DNA from: Branchiibius sp. NY16-3462-2
Lineage (GTDB): Bacteria; Actinomycetota; Actinomycetes; Actinomycetales; Dermatophilaceae
Assembly: GCF_001594145.1 (NCBI RefSeq)
Contig: NZ_LVCF01000036.1
Coordinates: 1 to 63,679, forward strand
Reading direction: 5' to 3'
Length of the DNA stretch: 63,679 nt
Both the position numbers and the translations under genes were made by a program. Position 1 is the stretch's first letter, and every line of letters begins with the position of its first letter. Under the pieces are notes generated by a model. It was not told the origin of the DNA. It saw nothing but the letters and a program-made list of their open reading frames with translations, and ran no database searches. Below, piece after piece: positions 7,859 to 16,571 of this stretch.

Positions 7859-8872
7859 ATGAATCTCTCGTCCGCACCCGCTGCCCGCCGTCGTCGCTGG
7901 TCAGCCGCCCCTCGGCGTACGTCGATCCTCGCCCTCGCGGGCGTCCTCGGCGCTGGTGCGCTGGGCCTGGCGCCCACCGCACAGGCAGCCAGCCAAGCAC
8001 CGGTCGTCAGTAACACCGTCGCGACCCGGTGTGCGTTTTTGACCTACCAGACGCCGGTCGACTGGTACTTCCCGGCGGGGAACGCCAAAGCCCTGGTGTG
8101 GTTGCAGCACGGGTTCGCCGAGAACAAGGACGTCTACGCGGGGTACGCCCAGCAGTTGGCCGACAAGGGATTCCTGGTCGCGGCCACCACCTTGCCCTCG
8201 GCCGACCTGTTCGGCTGCACGGTGAACAACCTGGGCAACAACACGTCGTACCTGAACAACATCGCCACGCTCTTCGGCACGAAGGACGCGAGCAGCGGCG
8301 CGTTGAACGCCTCCTTCCGTGCCGCGCGCGCCACCGCCGGCCGCACGGATCTGGCCATGCCGCAGTCGCTGGCCTTCGTCGGGCACTCCGCGGGCGGCGA
8401 GGCGGTCAGCTACGTCGCGGGCCGCCTGCGGACGGCCTACCCGGCCGCCTTCGCACAGCTGAAGGGCCTGGTGCTGGAAGACCCGGTCGCCTCGCCCGCC
8501 GGGTCGAACCTCGCGACCGGTCTGAACGCGCTCGCCCCGGCCGGCGTCCCGGTGTACGCCCTGGCCAGCCCCAAGAACTCGTGCAACGCCAACCAGAGCG
8601 GCACCCAACAACTGATCAACGCGCTGCCGGGCCGCTTCCACGGCGCCCAGATCACCACCGGCGTACACCAGGACATCTACGGCACGAATAACACCGCGTT
8701 GTTCAACCTGGTCTGCGGGACACCGAAACCGAATAACACCAACGCCGTCCGGACCCTGACCACCGGTTGGCTGACCGGCTTCGCCGACGGCGCGAGCGAC
8801 TCGGCGTACTTCCCGGGTGGCTCGGCGTACGACGCCCTGCAGTCCGCGGGAACGATCAGCACGCTGCCCTGA
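7859..8872 (+). CDS. Secreted alpha/beta hydrolase, 337 aa
   Basis: A classic signal peptide opens the protein: a basic n-region with several arginines, a hydrophobic core ILALAGVLGAGALGLA, and a cleavage site after AQA (about residue 43). The mature part is an alpha/beta hydrolase with oxyanion region WLQHGFAENKD (about 81-91) and nucleophile elbow GHSAGG with S177. A C-terminal HQDIYG probably supplies the catalytic histidine. It is likely an extracellular esterase or lipase; the substrate is unknown. There is no clear ribosome binding site before the ATG at 7859. Confidence 0.82.
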   Translation: MNLSSAPAARRRRWSAAPRRTSILALAGVLGAGALGLAPTAQAASQAPVVSNTVATRCAFLTYQTPVDWYFPAGNAKALVWLQHGFAENKDVYAGYAQQLADKGFLVAATTLPSADLFGCTVNNLGNNTSYLNNIATLFGTKDASSGALNASFRAARATAGRTDLAMPQSLAFVGHSAGGEAVSYVAGRLRTAYPAAFAQLKGLVLEDPVASPAGSNLATGLNALAPAGVPVYALASPKNSCNANQSGTQQLINALPGRFHGAQITTGVHQDIYGTNNTALFNLVCGTPKPNNTNAVRTLTTGWLTGFADGASDSAYFPGGSAYDALQSAGTISTLP

Positions 8873-8879
8873 GCCGGCG

Positions 8880-9647
8880 TCACCCGAGCACGACACGGAT
8901 CGCGCTGTGATCGGTGATCCCGGTGCGGCGCGGTTCATGGTCGAACGCGCACTCGACGACGCGTCCGGCCAGGAGGTCGTCGCACAGGGCGTGATCGAAC
9001 CGGTACCCGTGGCCCTGATGGCTCACCCAGGTGTAGGTGTAGTCCGCGCTCGGGATGGCGCTGGTCAGGTCGGTCATGTGCAGTTCGGTCGTCAACCGGT
9101 AGAAGAACTCGTATTCGAACAGTTTCGTGGAGGGGTAGAGCGGCTGATGGTCCGGCGGGATGACGTTCAGGTCGCCGATGAGCAGGCTGCCGGCGGCATC
9201 GGGAGCGGGCCAGGATCGTTCGAGCTGCGCCATGCACTCCGAGAGCCAGCTCTCCTTGCGCTGCAGCGCTTTCCGGTCCGGTGGGATGCCCTGCGGCGGT
9301 GATGACGGACCGTAGATCGCGACGACATCGATCGGCCCGCGCGCCACGTCCAGCCGGACGCGTACAGCGCGACCGGACAGATCGGCGTACGGGTCATCGG
9401 CAGGAAGGGTCGGCACGCTGGTAGCCACCAGGACGCCCCGCTCGCCGGTGGCCCGGCGGGCGTCGTGCAGGTCGAAGCCCAGGTCCCGTAATCCCGCGCA
9501 CAGCGCCCGGTGGCCCGGCCCGTTCCGGATCTCGCTGAGCACCAGGACCGCTGCGTCCTGATCCGCCAGCCAGCGCAGCAACGCCGGCACCCGGCGCTCG
9601 CCGGGAGCCGACACGTTGAGACTGACGATCCGGATAGGCCCGGTCAT
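8880..9647 (-). CDS. Endonuclease/exonuclease/phosphatase (EEP) family protein, ExoIII-like, 255 aa
   Basis: The EEP fold motifs are present in order: IRIVSLNVSAP at the start (metal-binding Asn), VLVLSEI (catalytic Glu), AIYGPSS, LLIGDLNVIPPDH (Asp and Asn of the active site), a tyrosine-rich loop YTYTWVSH, FDHAL, and closing TDHSAI with the catalytic Asp-His pair. This combination is closest to exodeoxyribonuclease III/AP endonuclease relatives, which cut at abasic sites or trim DNA 3' ends. ATG at 9647 is chosen because similarity begins right after it. It is divergent from the barstar-like gene, 48 nt away. Confidence 0.8.
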   Translation of the reverse strand: MTGPIRIVSLNVSAPGERRVPALLRWLADQDAAVLVLSEIRNGPGHRALCAGLRDLGFDLHDARRATGERGVLVATSVPTLPADDPYADLSGRAVRVRLDVARGPIDVVAIYGPSSPPQGIPPDRKALQRKESWLSECMAQLERSWPAPDAAGSLLIGDLNVIPPDHQPLYPSTKLFEYEFFYRLTTELHMTDLTSAIPSADYTYTWVSHQGHGYRFDHALCDDLLAGRVVECAFDHEPRRTGITDHSAIRVVLG

Positions 9648-9695
9648 CCGGCGAGCGTACAGAAAGTGCGCCGGGCGGCGAGGATCCTGGTTGGT

Positions 9696-10079
9696 ATGGC
9701 GACCTACCGGATCGAGGGTGCCCGCATCCACGGCATCGACGACTTCTACGGCGAGCTCAACCGGCTGGTGATGACCAGTGAGAACTGGCGATTGGGCGCC
9801 AGCCTCGACGGGCTGAACGACCTGCTCTACGGCGGAATCGGCGCGCTCGCCGATGACGACGATCCGCAGTTCGTGTGGGCCGATCACGACCTGAGTCGTA
9901 CGTCGCTGGGCACCTCCGCGACCCGGGCCTGGCTGACCGCCAAACTGGAGGGGCCCTTCAACCACGCCCTCATCCAGCAGCAGCTGGCAGACCTCGAAGC
10001 CGGCACCGGTAAGACCTACTTCGAGTTGGTCCTGGAGGTCTTCGCCGAGCATCCGGGCGTCGGGCTGACGCTGGCCTGA
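9696..10079 (+). CDS. Barstar-like (barnase-inhibitor fold) protein, 127 aa
   Basis: The first 50 residues (YRIEGARIHGIDDFYGELNRL, then NWRLGASLDGLNDLLYGGIG) match the barstar family, a small alpha/beta protein whose founding member blocks the RNase barnase. Characterised members inhibit secreted RNases, but many orphan copies exist in actinobacteria. No barnase gene is visible here. The next gene, 13 nt downstream on the same strand, encodes a NYN-domain RNase, which raises the possibility of an inhibitor-nuclease pair. Confidence 0.7.
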   Translation: MATYRIEGARIHGIDDFYGELNRLVMTSENWRLGASLDGLNDLLYGGIGALADDDDPQFVWADHDLSRTSLGTSATRAWLTAKLEGPFNHALIQQQLADLEAGTGKTYFELVLEVFAEHPGVGLTLA

Positions 10080-10092
10080 CAGACTCGGCAAT

Positions 10093-10986
10093 ATGCCCGA
10101 ACCCAGTTCCGCCGTCGCCGTCTACATCGACTTCGACAACGTGGTGATCTCCCGGTACGACCAGGTCCACGGCAAGGGCGCCTTCTGGCGCGATCGCGAC
10201 AAGGGTTTCGATCCGGACCGGGTCAGCGCTGCCGAGGTCGACCTGCACGCCATCCTCGACTTCGCCTCCTCCTTCGGCCGGCTGGCGCTGACCCGTGCGT
10301 ACGCCGACTGGTCGGTCCCAGCCAACGTCCACTACCGCAAACAGCTGGTCGACCGAGCCGTCGATCTGATCCAGCTCTTCCCCGCCTCGGGTTCGAAGAA
10401 CGGTGCCGACATCCGCCTGGCCGTCGATGCCCTCGAGGACATGGGCCGGATGCCGTCGGTCGCGACGGTCGTTCTGGTCGCAGGGGATTCGGACTACATC
10501 CCGCTCGCCCAGCGCCTCAAGCGGATGGGCCGCTACGTGGTCGCGGTCGGGGTCGCCGGTGCCACGAGTCGCTCCCTGGCCGCGGCGGTCGATGAGTTGG
10601 TCACCTACGACAACCTGCCCGGTTTGTCCGACCGCGAGCAGGAAGAGCGGGAGGTGGGGCAGGCACCGGCGAAGAAGGGCGGACCGCGGTCGTCCGCGAA
10701 GGGCGAACCGGTCGCGGAGGAGGACAAGGACGAGGAGCAACTGAGTTCGCGTCAGGCCACCCGGTTGCTGTTGCGCGCGTTGCGCATCCTGCGGGAGAAG
10801 GACCCGGACGCCGAGTGGTTCAACGCCGGTGAGGTGAAGAGCCAGATGAAACGGATGGACCCCTCGTTCAACGAGAAGGACTTCGGGGTGACGTCGTTCT
10901 CTGAGTTCGTGAAGACCCGGGGCTCGATCGCAGAGCTGGAAGAGGACCACCACAGTCGCAAGGTCCGGCTACGACCCGGGCACTGA
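10093..10986 (+). CDS. NYN-domain (PIN-like) nuclease with C-terminal OST-HTH/LOTUS domain, 297 aa
   Basis: The N-terminal NYN domain has the acidic centre of PIN-like RNases: D13/D15 in YIDFDN, D106 in NGADIRLAVDAL, and D132/D134 in VAGDSDYIPL. An acidic linker (about 180-220) leads to a domain of about 70 residues (RQATRLLLRALRIL to FVKTRGSIAEL) that looks like OST-HTH/LOTUS, an RNA-binding module. NYN-LOTUS proteins of bacteria are predicted RNA-processing nucleases. The gene sits 13 nt after the barstar-like gene and 49 nt before the YggT-like gene. Confidence 0.85.
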   Translation: MPEPSSAVAVYIDFDNVVISRYDQVHGKGAFWRDRDKGFDPDRVSAAEVDLHAILDFASSFGRLALTRAYADWSVPANVHYRKQLVDRAVDLIQLFPASGSKNGADIRLAVDALEDMGRMPSVATVVLVAGDSDYIPLAQRLKRMGRYVVAVGVAGATSRSLAAAVDELVTYDNLPGLSDREQEEREVGQAPAKKGGPRSSAKGEPVAEEDKDEEQLSSRQATRLLLRALRILREKDPDAEWFNAGEVKSQMKRMDPSFNEKDFGVTSFSEFVKTRGSIAELEEDHHSRKVRLRPGH

Positions 10987-11035
10987 CCGGCTGGCTAGAG
11001 TGAAAGGGACAGCGCATCGAGCGAGGAGCAGGACC

Positions 11036-11599
11036 GTGTCCCAGCACAGCAGCCCGCCCCCGGCCCATCTCACCGAAGAACCGCCGAAGGAGAAGCGCTA
11101 CCTGCTCACCTTCGGTCGGGTGCTGGCCTACTTCGCCTACGCCTACGTGATCGTCGTCGAGATCGTCCTCGGACTGGGCTTCATCCTGCAGTTGTTCGGA
11201 GCAAGTGAGGACGCCGGCTTCGTGCGGTGGGTCTATCGCTCGATGGAGCGGGCGATGGAACCATTCCGCGGCATCTTTCCCAGCGTCGACCTCACCTCGA
11301 GTGCCAACGGCCAGCACATCGCGGTCCTGGATACCTCGGTGCTCTTCGCGATGTTGATCTACGCGATCGTCGCGTGGGTGATCCATCTGGCGATCTACTG
11401 GCTCACCAAGCAACTGAATCGTTTCGATCGCGAGCGCGCGGAGGCTCTGGACCGCCAGACCTACCTGGCCGCGCACGGCCTGGCGGGCACCTACGCCCAG
11501 CAGCAACCCCAGTACCCGCAGCAGCCCGCCCAGTACGCGCCCGGCCAGCAGGGGGAGTACCCCACCCAGCCCAACCCGCGGTACCCGGATCAGCGTTGA
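11036..11599 (+). CDS. YggT-like membrane protein with Q/P/Y-rich tail, 187 aa
   Basis: Start is GTG 11036, with GAGGAGC eight bases upstream. The protein has a short cytosolic N-terminus, a membrane helix at about 33-54 (YFAYAYVIVVEIVLGLGFILQL), a loop containing WVYRSMERAMEPFRGIFPS, a second helix at about 103-123 and a low-complexity tail of PQYPQQPAQY-type repeats. The RxMEPFRGIFP segment is the YggT-family loop. YggT proteins are small membrane proteins of unclear role in osmotic tolerance or near division genes. No division gene is nearby. Confidence 0.7.
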   Translation: MSQHSSPPPAHLTEEPPKEKRYLLTFGRVLAYFAYAYVIVVEIVLGLGFILQLFGASEDAGFVRWVYRSMERAMEPFRGIFPSVDLTSSANGQHIAVLDTSVLFAMLIYAIVAWVIHLAIYWLTKQLNRFDRERAEALDRQTYLAAHGLAGTYAQQQPQYPQQPAQYAPGQQGEYPTQPNPRYPDQR

Positions 11600-11773
11600 A
11601 CCTCGGTGAACTGTCCGCGATGTCACCGTAATCGGACGGGTCGGTAACACCACCGACGCCATCGGCAGCGTTAGCATTTTGTTCAGACGCCGGTCGGGAC
11701 GGCGTCAAGGAAATCTCAGTAATCGCCACCGTGGTCGATCACCCGACTCCGCCAGGACCGTTGCCCTGGGCTG

Positions 11774-11788
11774 TCGAATCGGATTCGA
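11774..11788. promoter_or_regulatory. Candidate operator upstream of ugd, 7-bp palindrome
   Basis: TCGAATC, one G, GATTCGA forms a perfect inverted repeat 95 nt before the ATG of the UDP-glucose dehydrogenase gene. The 283-base gap 11600-11882 also holds a GACGCC/GGCGTC hairpin near 11688 and an ACAGCC/GGCTGT hairpin at about 11815-11832; I see no gene there. Confidence 0.35.
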
Positions 11789-11882
11789 ACGGTGTCGGGA
11801 CCCCATCGTGCACAGCCCTTCGTGGCTGTCCAGATGTCGTTCGTCTCCTCTTACGAGCTGGTCCATCCATTGGAGAAATCCC

Positions 11883-13313
11883 ATGTCAACCAATCCCGTT
11901 GCTCCCCTCACCGACGCGGCCGACTGGCCGCCGCCCATCGACACCCTGATGAACCTCACGCCCGACGGTCTGGGCACCGAGGCCCCCCGGCTGACCGTGA
12001 TCGGCACCGGCTACCTCGGTGCGACCCACGCCGTGGCGATGGCTGCCCTCGGCTACCGGGTACTCGGCGTCGACGTGGACCCGCAGAAGGTCAGGGACCT
12101 GTCCGCCGGCCAGGTGCCGTTCTTCGAACCCGGGCTGCCTTCGCTGCTGGGCAAGGCCATGGCGACCGGTCGCCTGTCGTTCACGGACTCCCTGCAGGAG
12201 GCTGCCGAGTTCGGGGACGTGCACTTCCTATGCGTCGGAACTCCCCAGCGGGCCGATGGGCTCGGCGCCGATCTGACGTACGTCGAGGCCGCGCTGACGG
12301 GTCTGGCCGTGCACCTGCGCCGCCCGTGTGTGATTGCCGGCAAGTCGACCGTTCCCGTAGGAACCGCGCGCCGCTTGGCACAGACCGTCAGCGATCTGGC
12401 ACCGGCTGGCGCGGCTGCGCAGCTGATGTGGAACCCCGAGTTCCTGCGCGAGGGATTCGCGGTTGAAGACACGTTGTGCCCCGACCGTCTGGTGATCGGC
12501 GCCGCTGACGGCGGTACCGCCACGGATCTGGTCGCCCGGGTCTATGAGCCGTTGACCGACCGTGGCTGCCCCCTCATCCGCACCGACCTGGAGACTGCGG
12601 AGTTGGTCAAGGTCGCGGCCAACTCGTTCCTGGCCACCAAGATCTCCTTCATCAACGCCATGGCCGAGGTCTGCGAGGCCACCGGCGCCGATGTGTCGGT
12701 GCTGGCCAACGCGTTGTCGTACGACGCGCGCATCGGTGGTCAGTTCCTCAAACCGGGTCTCGGCTTCGGTGGTGGTTGTCTGCCCAAGGACATCCGCGCA
12801 TTCATGGCGCGGACCAACGAGTTGGGAGTGGGTCAGGCGACCGCCTTCCTTCGGGAGGTCGACGACATCAACCGGCGTCGCCGGCGGCGCACCGTGGACC
12901 TGGTCCGGGAGGTCGCCGGCGGCGATCTCACCGACGTGCGGGTGTGCGCGTTGGGCGCTGCGTTCAAACCGAACAGCGACGACGTGCGGGACGCGCCGGC
13001 CCTTGATGTTGCGCGCATGCTCGTCGAGGAGGGTGCGCTGGTGAGCGTGTTCGATCCGGAGGCGATGGACAATGCCCGCAAGGTGCAGCCCACGCTGCAC
13101 TACGCCGATGGGGTCGGTGCGGCGGCCAGGGGCGCCGAGGTGGTGGTCCTGCTCACCGAGTGGCCGCAGTTCCGGGCGATCGACCCCGAACTGCTCGGAC
13201 ACATCGTGAACGCCAAGCGGGTCGTCGACGGCCGACATGCGCTCGACGCCCGGAGTTGGTCGGCAGCCGGCTGGGAGTACCGCGCGCTGGGCCGGCCTAC
13301 GCAGGTCGCCTGA
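11883..13313 (+). CDS. ugd: UDP-glucose 6-dehydrogenase, 476 aa
   Basis: Oxidises UDP-glucose to UDP-glucuronate with two NAD+, supplying precursors for capsule and cell-wall polysaccharides. The Rossmann motif GTGYLG is at 41-46, the substrate region TVPVGTARRL follows, and the catalytic cysteine is C299 in GLGFGGGCLPKD. The C-terminal UDP-binding domain includes AFKPNSDDVRDAPA. Length and order are normal. A GGAG lies 8 nt upstream of the ATG at 11883. No polysaccharide genes are adjacent, and glpK1 converges 9 nt downstream. Confidence 0.92.
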   Translation: MSTNPVAPLTDAADWPPPIDTLMNLTPDGLGTEAPRLTVIGTGYLGATHAVAMAALGYRVLGVDVDPQKVRDLSAGQVPFFEPGLPSLLGKAMATGRLSFTDSLQEAAEFGDVHFLCVGTPQRADGLGADLTYVEAALTGLAVHLRRPCVIAGKSTVPVGTARRLAQTVSDLAPAGAAAQLMWNPEFLREGFAVEDTLCPDRLVIGAADGGTATDLVARVYEPLTDRGCPLIRTDLETAELVKVAANSFLATKISFINAMAEVCEATGADVSVLANALSYDARIGGQFLKPGLGFGGGCLPKDIRAFMARTNELGVGQATAFLREVDDINRRRRRRTVDLVREVAGGDLTDVRVCALGAAFKPNSDDVRDAPALDVARMLVEEGALVSVFDPEAMDNARKVQPTLHYADGVGAAARGAEVVVLLTEWPQFRAIDPELLGHIVNAKRVVDGRHALDARSWSAAGWEYRALGRPTQVA

Positions 13314-13322
13314 ACCGCCGGA

Positions 13323-14843
13323 TCAGACCGGTTCCCCGTCCTCATCCCGCGCCCAGCCCAGGGTGTGCTCCACGGCGCGGTTCCATTGCGTGCGCCGCCG
13401 CCGGCGCAACCCCTCCGCCATGCTGGGCTCCCAACGACCCGCGCGATGCCAGTTACGGCGCAGGCCCTCCAGGTCCGGCCAGTACCCGACGGCCAGCCCC
13501 GCGGCGTACGCCGCACCGAGCGAGACGCTTTCAGAGACCAGGGTGCGTTCGACGGGAATGGCCAGGAAGTCCGAAACCATTTGCATCAGTGTGTGATTCG
13601 CGGTCATGCCGCCGTCCACCTTGAGCTGGGTGATCGCCAACCCGGTGTCGGCGTTCATCGCATCCACCACCTCGGCGGTCTGCCACGCGGTGGCCTCGAG
13701 CACCGCGCGTGCGAGGTGGGCTTTCTTGACGTACGACGTGAGGCCGACGATCACGCCGCGCGCCTCCGGGCGCCAGTGGGGAGCGAACAATCCGGCGAAG
13801 GCCGGGACGATGTAACAGCCACCGGTGCTGTCCACCTGGCGGGCAAGCGTCTCGATCTGCGGAGCGGAGTCGATCATCTCCAACGCGTCACGGAACCACT
13901 GCACCAGCGCCCCGGCGACCGCGATCGATCCCTCGATCGCGTAGACCGGGCGCTCGGAATCCAAGGCGTAGGCCACCGTGGAGATGAGCCCATGGCTGGA
14001 ACCGGTCAGCCGCTCACCGGTGTTGGTGAGCACGAAAGCCCCTGTGCCATAAGTGCATTTGGCCTCACCTGCGCTGAAGCACGCCTCTCCGAAGAGCGCC
14101 GCCTGCTGATCCCCCAGGGCGCCGCCGAGGGGCACACCCGGCATCCCGGACGTACACGAGCCCCACACCTGCGCGTTCGGCCGGATCTGCGGCAGGAGCT
14201 GCTCGGGGATGTCGAGGGCGTCCAGGAGGCGCTGGTCCCACTCGAGGGTGCGGATGTTCATCAGCATGGTGCGACTGGCGTTGGTGACGTCAGTAACGTG
14301 CACCCCGCCGTCCGGGCCACCGGTCAGATGCCAGGTCAGCCAGCTGTCCATCGTCCCGAAGGCCACCTCACCGGAGCGGGCCCGCCGCGCCAGACCGGGG
14401 ACGTGATCCAGCAGCCACCGCAGGCGGGGTGCCGCGAAGTACCCGGCCGGGCTCAGCCCGCAGACCTCCTCGAACAACGCGCGATGGGCGCTGTTCTGTA
14501 GTTCGGCGACGATCTGGCTGGACCGGGTGTCCTGCCAGGTGATGGCGGGCGCCAGGGCCTTGCCGGTGATCCGGTCCCAGACCACCGTGGTCTCACGCTG
14601 GTTGGCGATACCCAACGCCGCGATGTCGGTGGTGAGCAGACCGGCCGAGCGCAATGCCTCGGGCAGCACGCGCAAGGTGTTGGTCAGGATCTCCTCAGCG
14701 TCGTGCTCGGCCCAACCGGGCTGGGGGAAGAACTGTCGCTGCTCGTGCTGGGCGACCGTCACCATGCGGCCGCGCTGGTCGAAGATCATGCACCGGGTCG
14801 ACGTGGTGCCCTGGTCGAGGGCAGCGACATAGCGGGCGCTCAC
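13323..14843 (-). CDS. glpK: Glycerol kinase (first copy), 506 aa
   Basis: Phosphorylates glycerol to sn-glycerol 3-phosphate. FGGY-family signatures are intact: ALDQGTTSTRCMIFD near residue 10 (ATP site), ITWQDTRS, GTMDSWLTWHLTGG, the glycerol-contact region, AFAGLFAPHWRPEARGVIVG and DGGMTANHTLMQ. It is translationally coupled to the IclR regulator upstream (ATGA overlap), so regulator and kinase form one leftward operon. The second copy at 16572 is clearly diverged: this one has FFPQPGWAEHD where the other has ILPKAGWVEHD. Both appear functional by motif. Confidence 0.92.
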   Translation of the reverse strand: MSARYVAALDQGTTSTRCMIFDQRGRMVTVAQHEQRQFFPQPGWAEHDAEEILTNTLRVLPEALRSAGLLTTDIAALGIANQRETTVVWDRITGKALAPAITWQDTRSSQIVAELQNSAHRALFEEVCGLSPAGYFAAPRLRWLLDHVPGLARRARSGEVAFGTMDSWLTWHLTGGPDGGVHVTDVTNASRTMLMNIRTLEWDQRLLDALDIPEQLLPQIRPNAQVWGSCTSGMPGVPLGGALGDQQAALFGEACFSAGEAKCTYGTGAFVLTNTGERLTGSSHGLISTVAYALDSERPVYAIEGSIAVAGALVQWFRDALEMIDSAPQIETLARQVDSTGGCYIVPAFAGLFAPHWRPEARGVIVGLTSYVKKAHLARAVLEATAWQTAEVVDAMNADTGLAITQLKVDGGMTANHTLMQMVSDFLAIPVERTLVSESVSLGAAYAAGLAVGYWPDLEGLRRNWHRAGRWEPSMAEGLRRRRRTQWNRAVEHTLGWARDEDGEPV

Positions 14844-15598
14844 AGTCGCTCCTGAAGGGTCTGGGAGATCGCGGTGGCGGCATCGACGACCCGTTCGGGC
14901 AGGCGCTCGCGGGGTCGGCCGGCGGAGTCCAGCATCCGTGCGGACCGACCCACGACGGCCAGTGCGCCCACGCTGACCCCGGCGTAGTGCAGGATCGGGG
15001 CCGCCACGGCGGCCACTCCGGGGGTCAGTGTCCCGTCCACCACGGCGTACCCCTGGCGGCGGACCTGCGACATGGTGCGCGCGAGCTGGGTCCGGCTGGT
15101 GATGGTGCTGGCGGTGAACGGGTGCAGTTCGAGGGTGTGCAGCCGGCCGGCGGCCGAAGAGAACGCCAGCAACACCTGGCCGAGAGAGGTGGCATGCAGT
15201 GGTTGGCGCTCGTCGATGCGCAGCCGTTGGGGCGAGCCGTCGGGGCGGAACACGTGATGCAGCAGCAGGACGCCGTTGCCGCTGAGGACACCCAGTTGCA
15301 CCTCCAGGCCGGTCGTCGCCGCCAGCTGGTCGGCCCAGTTGGCCGACCGCGAGCGCAGCAAGTGCGGGTCGAGGGTCTGTCCCAACCGGGCCAGGTCGGC
15401 GCCGATCAGATAGCGACCCGTCTCCGGCTCCTGGGCCACGAAACCGACCTCGACCAGCGTCCGCACGATGCCGTGCACCGTGGGCTTGGGCAGGTCCAGC
15501 ATCCGGGCCAGTTCACCCAGCATCACCGGCTCGGTCGCCGCGGCCAGCAGGTGCAGCACATTGGCAGCGCGCTCGATCGATTGGATGGGTGCGGGCAC
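14840..15598 (-). CDS. IclR family regulator of the glycerol genes (GylR-like), 252 aa
   Basis: The N-terminal winged helix (about 6-66) includes LHLLAAATEPVMLGELARMLDLPKP, cut here for length, where the recognition helix follows TVHGIVRTL. The effector domain covers about 75-250, with the typical GVLSGNGVLLLHHV, HATSLGQVLLAF and DGTLTPGVAAVAAPI. In Streptomyces the related GylR represses the glycerol operon in response to glycerol 3-phosphate. The gene is divergent from glpF across a 127-nt gap containing nested palindromes, and it overlaps glpK1 by 4 nt. Regulation of both flanks is inferred from this layout. Confidence 0.88.
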   Translation of the reverse strand: MPAPIQSIERAANVLHLLAAATEPVMLGELARMLDLPKPTVHGIVRTLVEVGFVAQEPETGRYLIGADLARLGQTLDPHLLRSRSANWADQLAATTGLEVQLGVLSGNGVLLLHHVFRPDGSPQRLRIDERQPLHATSLGQVLLAFSSAAGRLHTLELHPFTASTITSRTQLARTMSQVRRQGYAVVDGTLTPGVAAVAAPILHYAGVSVGALAVVGRSARMLDSAGRPRERLPERVVDAATAISQTLQERL

Positions 15599-15611
15599 AC
15601 CTCATCGTAGG

Positions 15612-15653
15612 CCGTTCGACATTGGCGAATCATCATTCGCGTATACCGAACGG
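15612..15653. promoter_or_regulatory. Nested palindromes between iclR and glpF: candidate IclR operator
   Basis: An outer inverted repeat CCGTTCG (15612-15618) / CGAACGG (15647-15653) encloses an inner one GCGAAT-CATC-ATTCGC (15625-15640). It lies 14 nt upstream of the IclR start and 73 nt upstream of glpF, the right place for a regulator that controls both directions and itself. Confidence 0.65.
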
Positions 15654-15725
15654 TGGCTCTGGCTTTGAGCTCGCGGTCAGGGTTGTGTGATCCACATCGC
15701 AACGAGGCGACGAAAGGACCTGCCC

Positions 15726-16544
15726 ATGAAGAAAGACACGCTGACGTGGGAACTCCTCGCGGAGTTCGCCGGCACGTGCATCCTGATTCTGTTCGGTGTC
15801 GGTGTGGTGGCGCAGGTCGTCACCGGCGACGGGAATCTCGGTGATCACGACTCCATCGCCTGGGCCTGGGGCCTGGGTGTCACGCTCGGTGTTTACGTCT
15901 CCGCCCGGATCTCCGGTGCGCACCTGAACCCGGCGGTCACGGTGGCGCTGGCCACCTTCCAGGGGTTCTCCTGGAAAAAGGTGCTGCCCTACGCCCTGGC
16001 TCAAACCGCGGGTGCCTTCGTGGCAGCGCTCATCGTGCGGTTCACCTACGCGGATCTGATCAACGCGATCGACCCGAATCACACCTACAAGACGCAGGGC
16101 ATCTTCTCGACCCTGCCGGGCAATGGTGGCCCGGACGTCACGATGACGACGGCCTTCTTCGACCAGATCGTCGGTACCGCCATCCTGGTCTTCGTGATCT
16201 TCGCGCTGACCAGTGCGCGCAACAACCCGCCGCTATCCAACATGGGTCCGCTCCTGGTGGGTCTGCTGGTCGTCGCGATCGGTATGGCCTGGGGTGCGAA
16301 CGCCGGCTACGCCATCAACCCGGCCCGTGACTTCGGTCCGCGTCTGGCGTCCTGGATCACCGGATACAGCACGGCGATGAAGGATCAACACGGCACGTAC
16401 TACTTCTGGTTACCGATCGTGGCGCCACTCATCGGTGGTGTCGTCGGTGGCGGGCTGTTCAAGCTGCTCGTCGACCGGGGCCTGGACGCGGTGCACGAAG
16501 AACCCGAGCAGGAAGCGGCCGGCGAGCCGCTCCCCAACGAGTGA
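15726..16544 (+). CDS. glpF: Glycerol facilitator (MIP/aquaporin family), 272 aa
   Basis: Membrane channel for glycerol uptake. Both half-helix motifs are present: NPA at 68-70 and NPARD at 198-202. The aspartate after the second NPAR and the wide extracellular loop are marks of glycerol facilitators as opposed to water-selective aquaporins. Six membrane segments are visible. The ATG at 15726 was chosen because KKDTLTWELLAEFAGT is the usual N-terminus; AAAGGACC lies just upstream. glpK2 follows after 27 nt with the ribosome binding site AAAGGAGA, so channel and kinase are cotranscribed. Confidence 0.93.
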   Translation: MKKDTLTWELLAEFAGTCILILFGVGVVAQVVTGDGNLGDHDSIAWAWGLGVTLGVYVSARISGAHLNPAVTVALATFQGFSWKKVLPYALAQTAGAFVAALIVRFTYADLINAIDPNHTYKTQGIFSTLPGNGGPDVTMTTAFFDQIVGTAILVFVIFALTSARNNPPLSNMGPLLVGLLVVAIGMAWGANAGYAINPARDFGPRLASWITGYSTAMKDQHGTYYFWLPIVAPLIGGVVGGGLFKLLVDRGLDAVHEEPEQEAAGEPLPNE

Positions 16545-16571
16545 CAGACCGACTTTCAAAGGAGAAAGCAG

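Noticed and set aside
11640..11880. A riboswitch or ncRNA upstream of ugd
   Set aside because: Only short isolated hairpins and one palindrome are seen; no conserved riboswitch core is recognisable.
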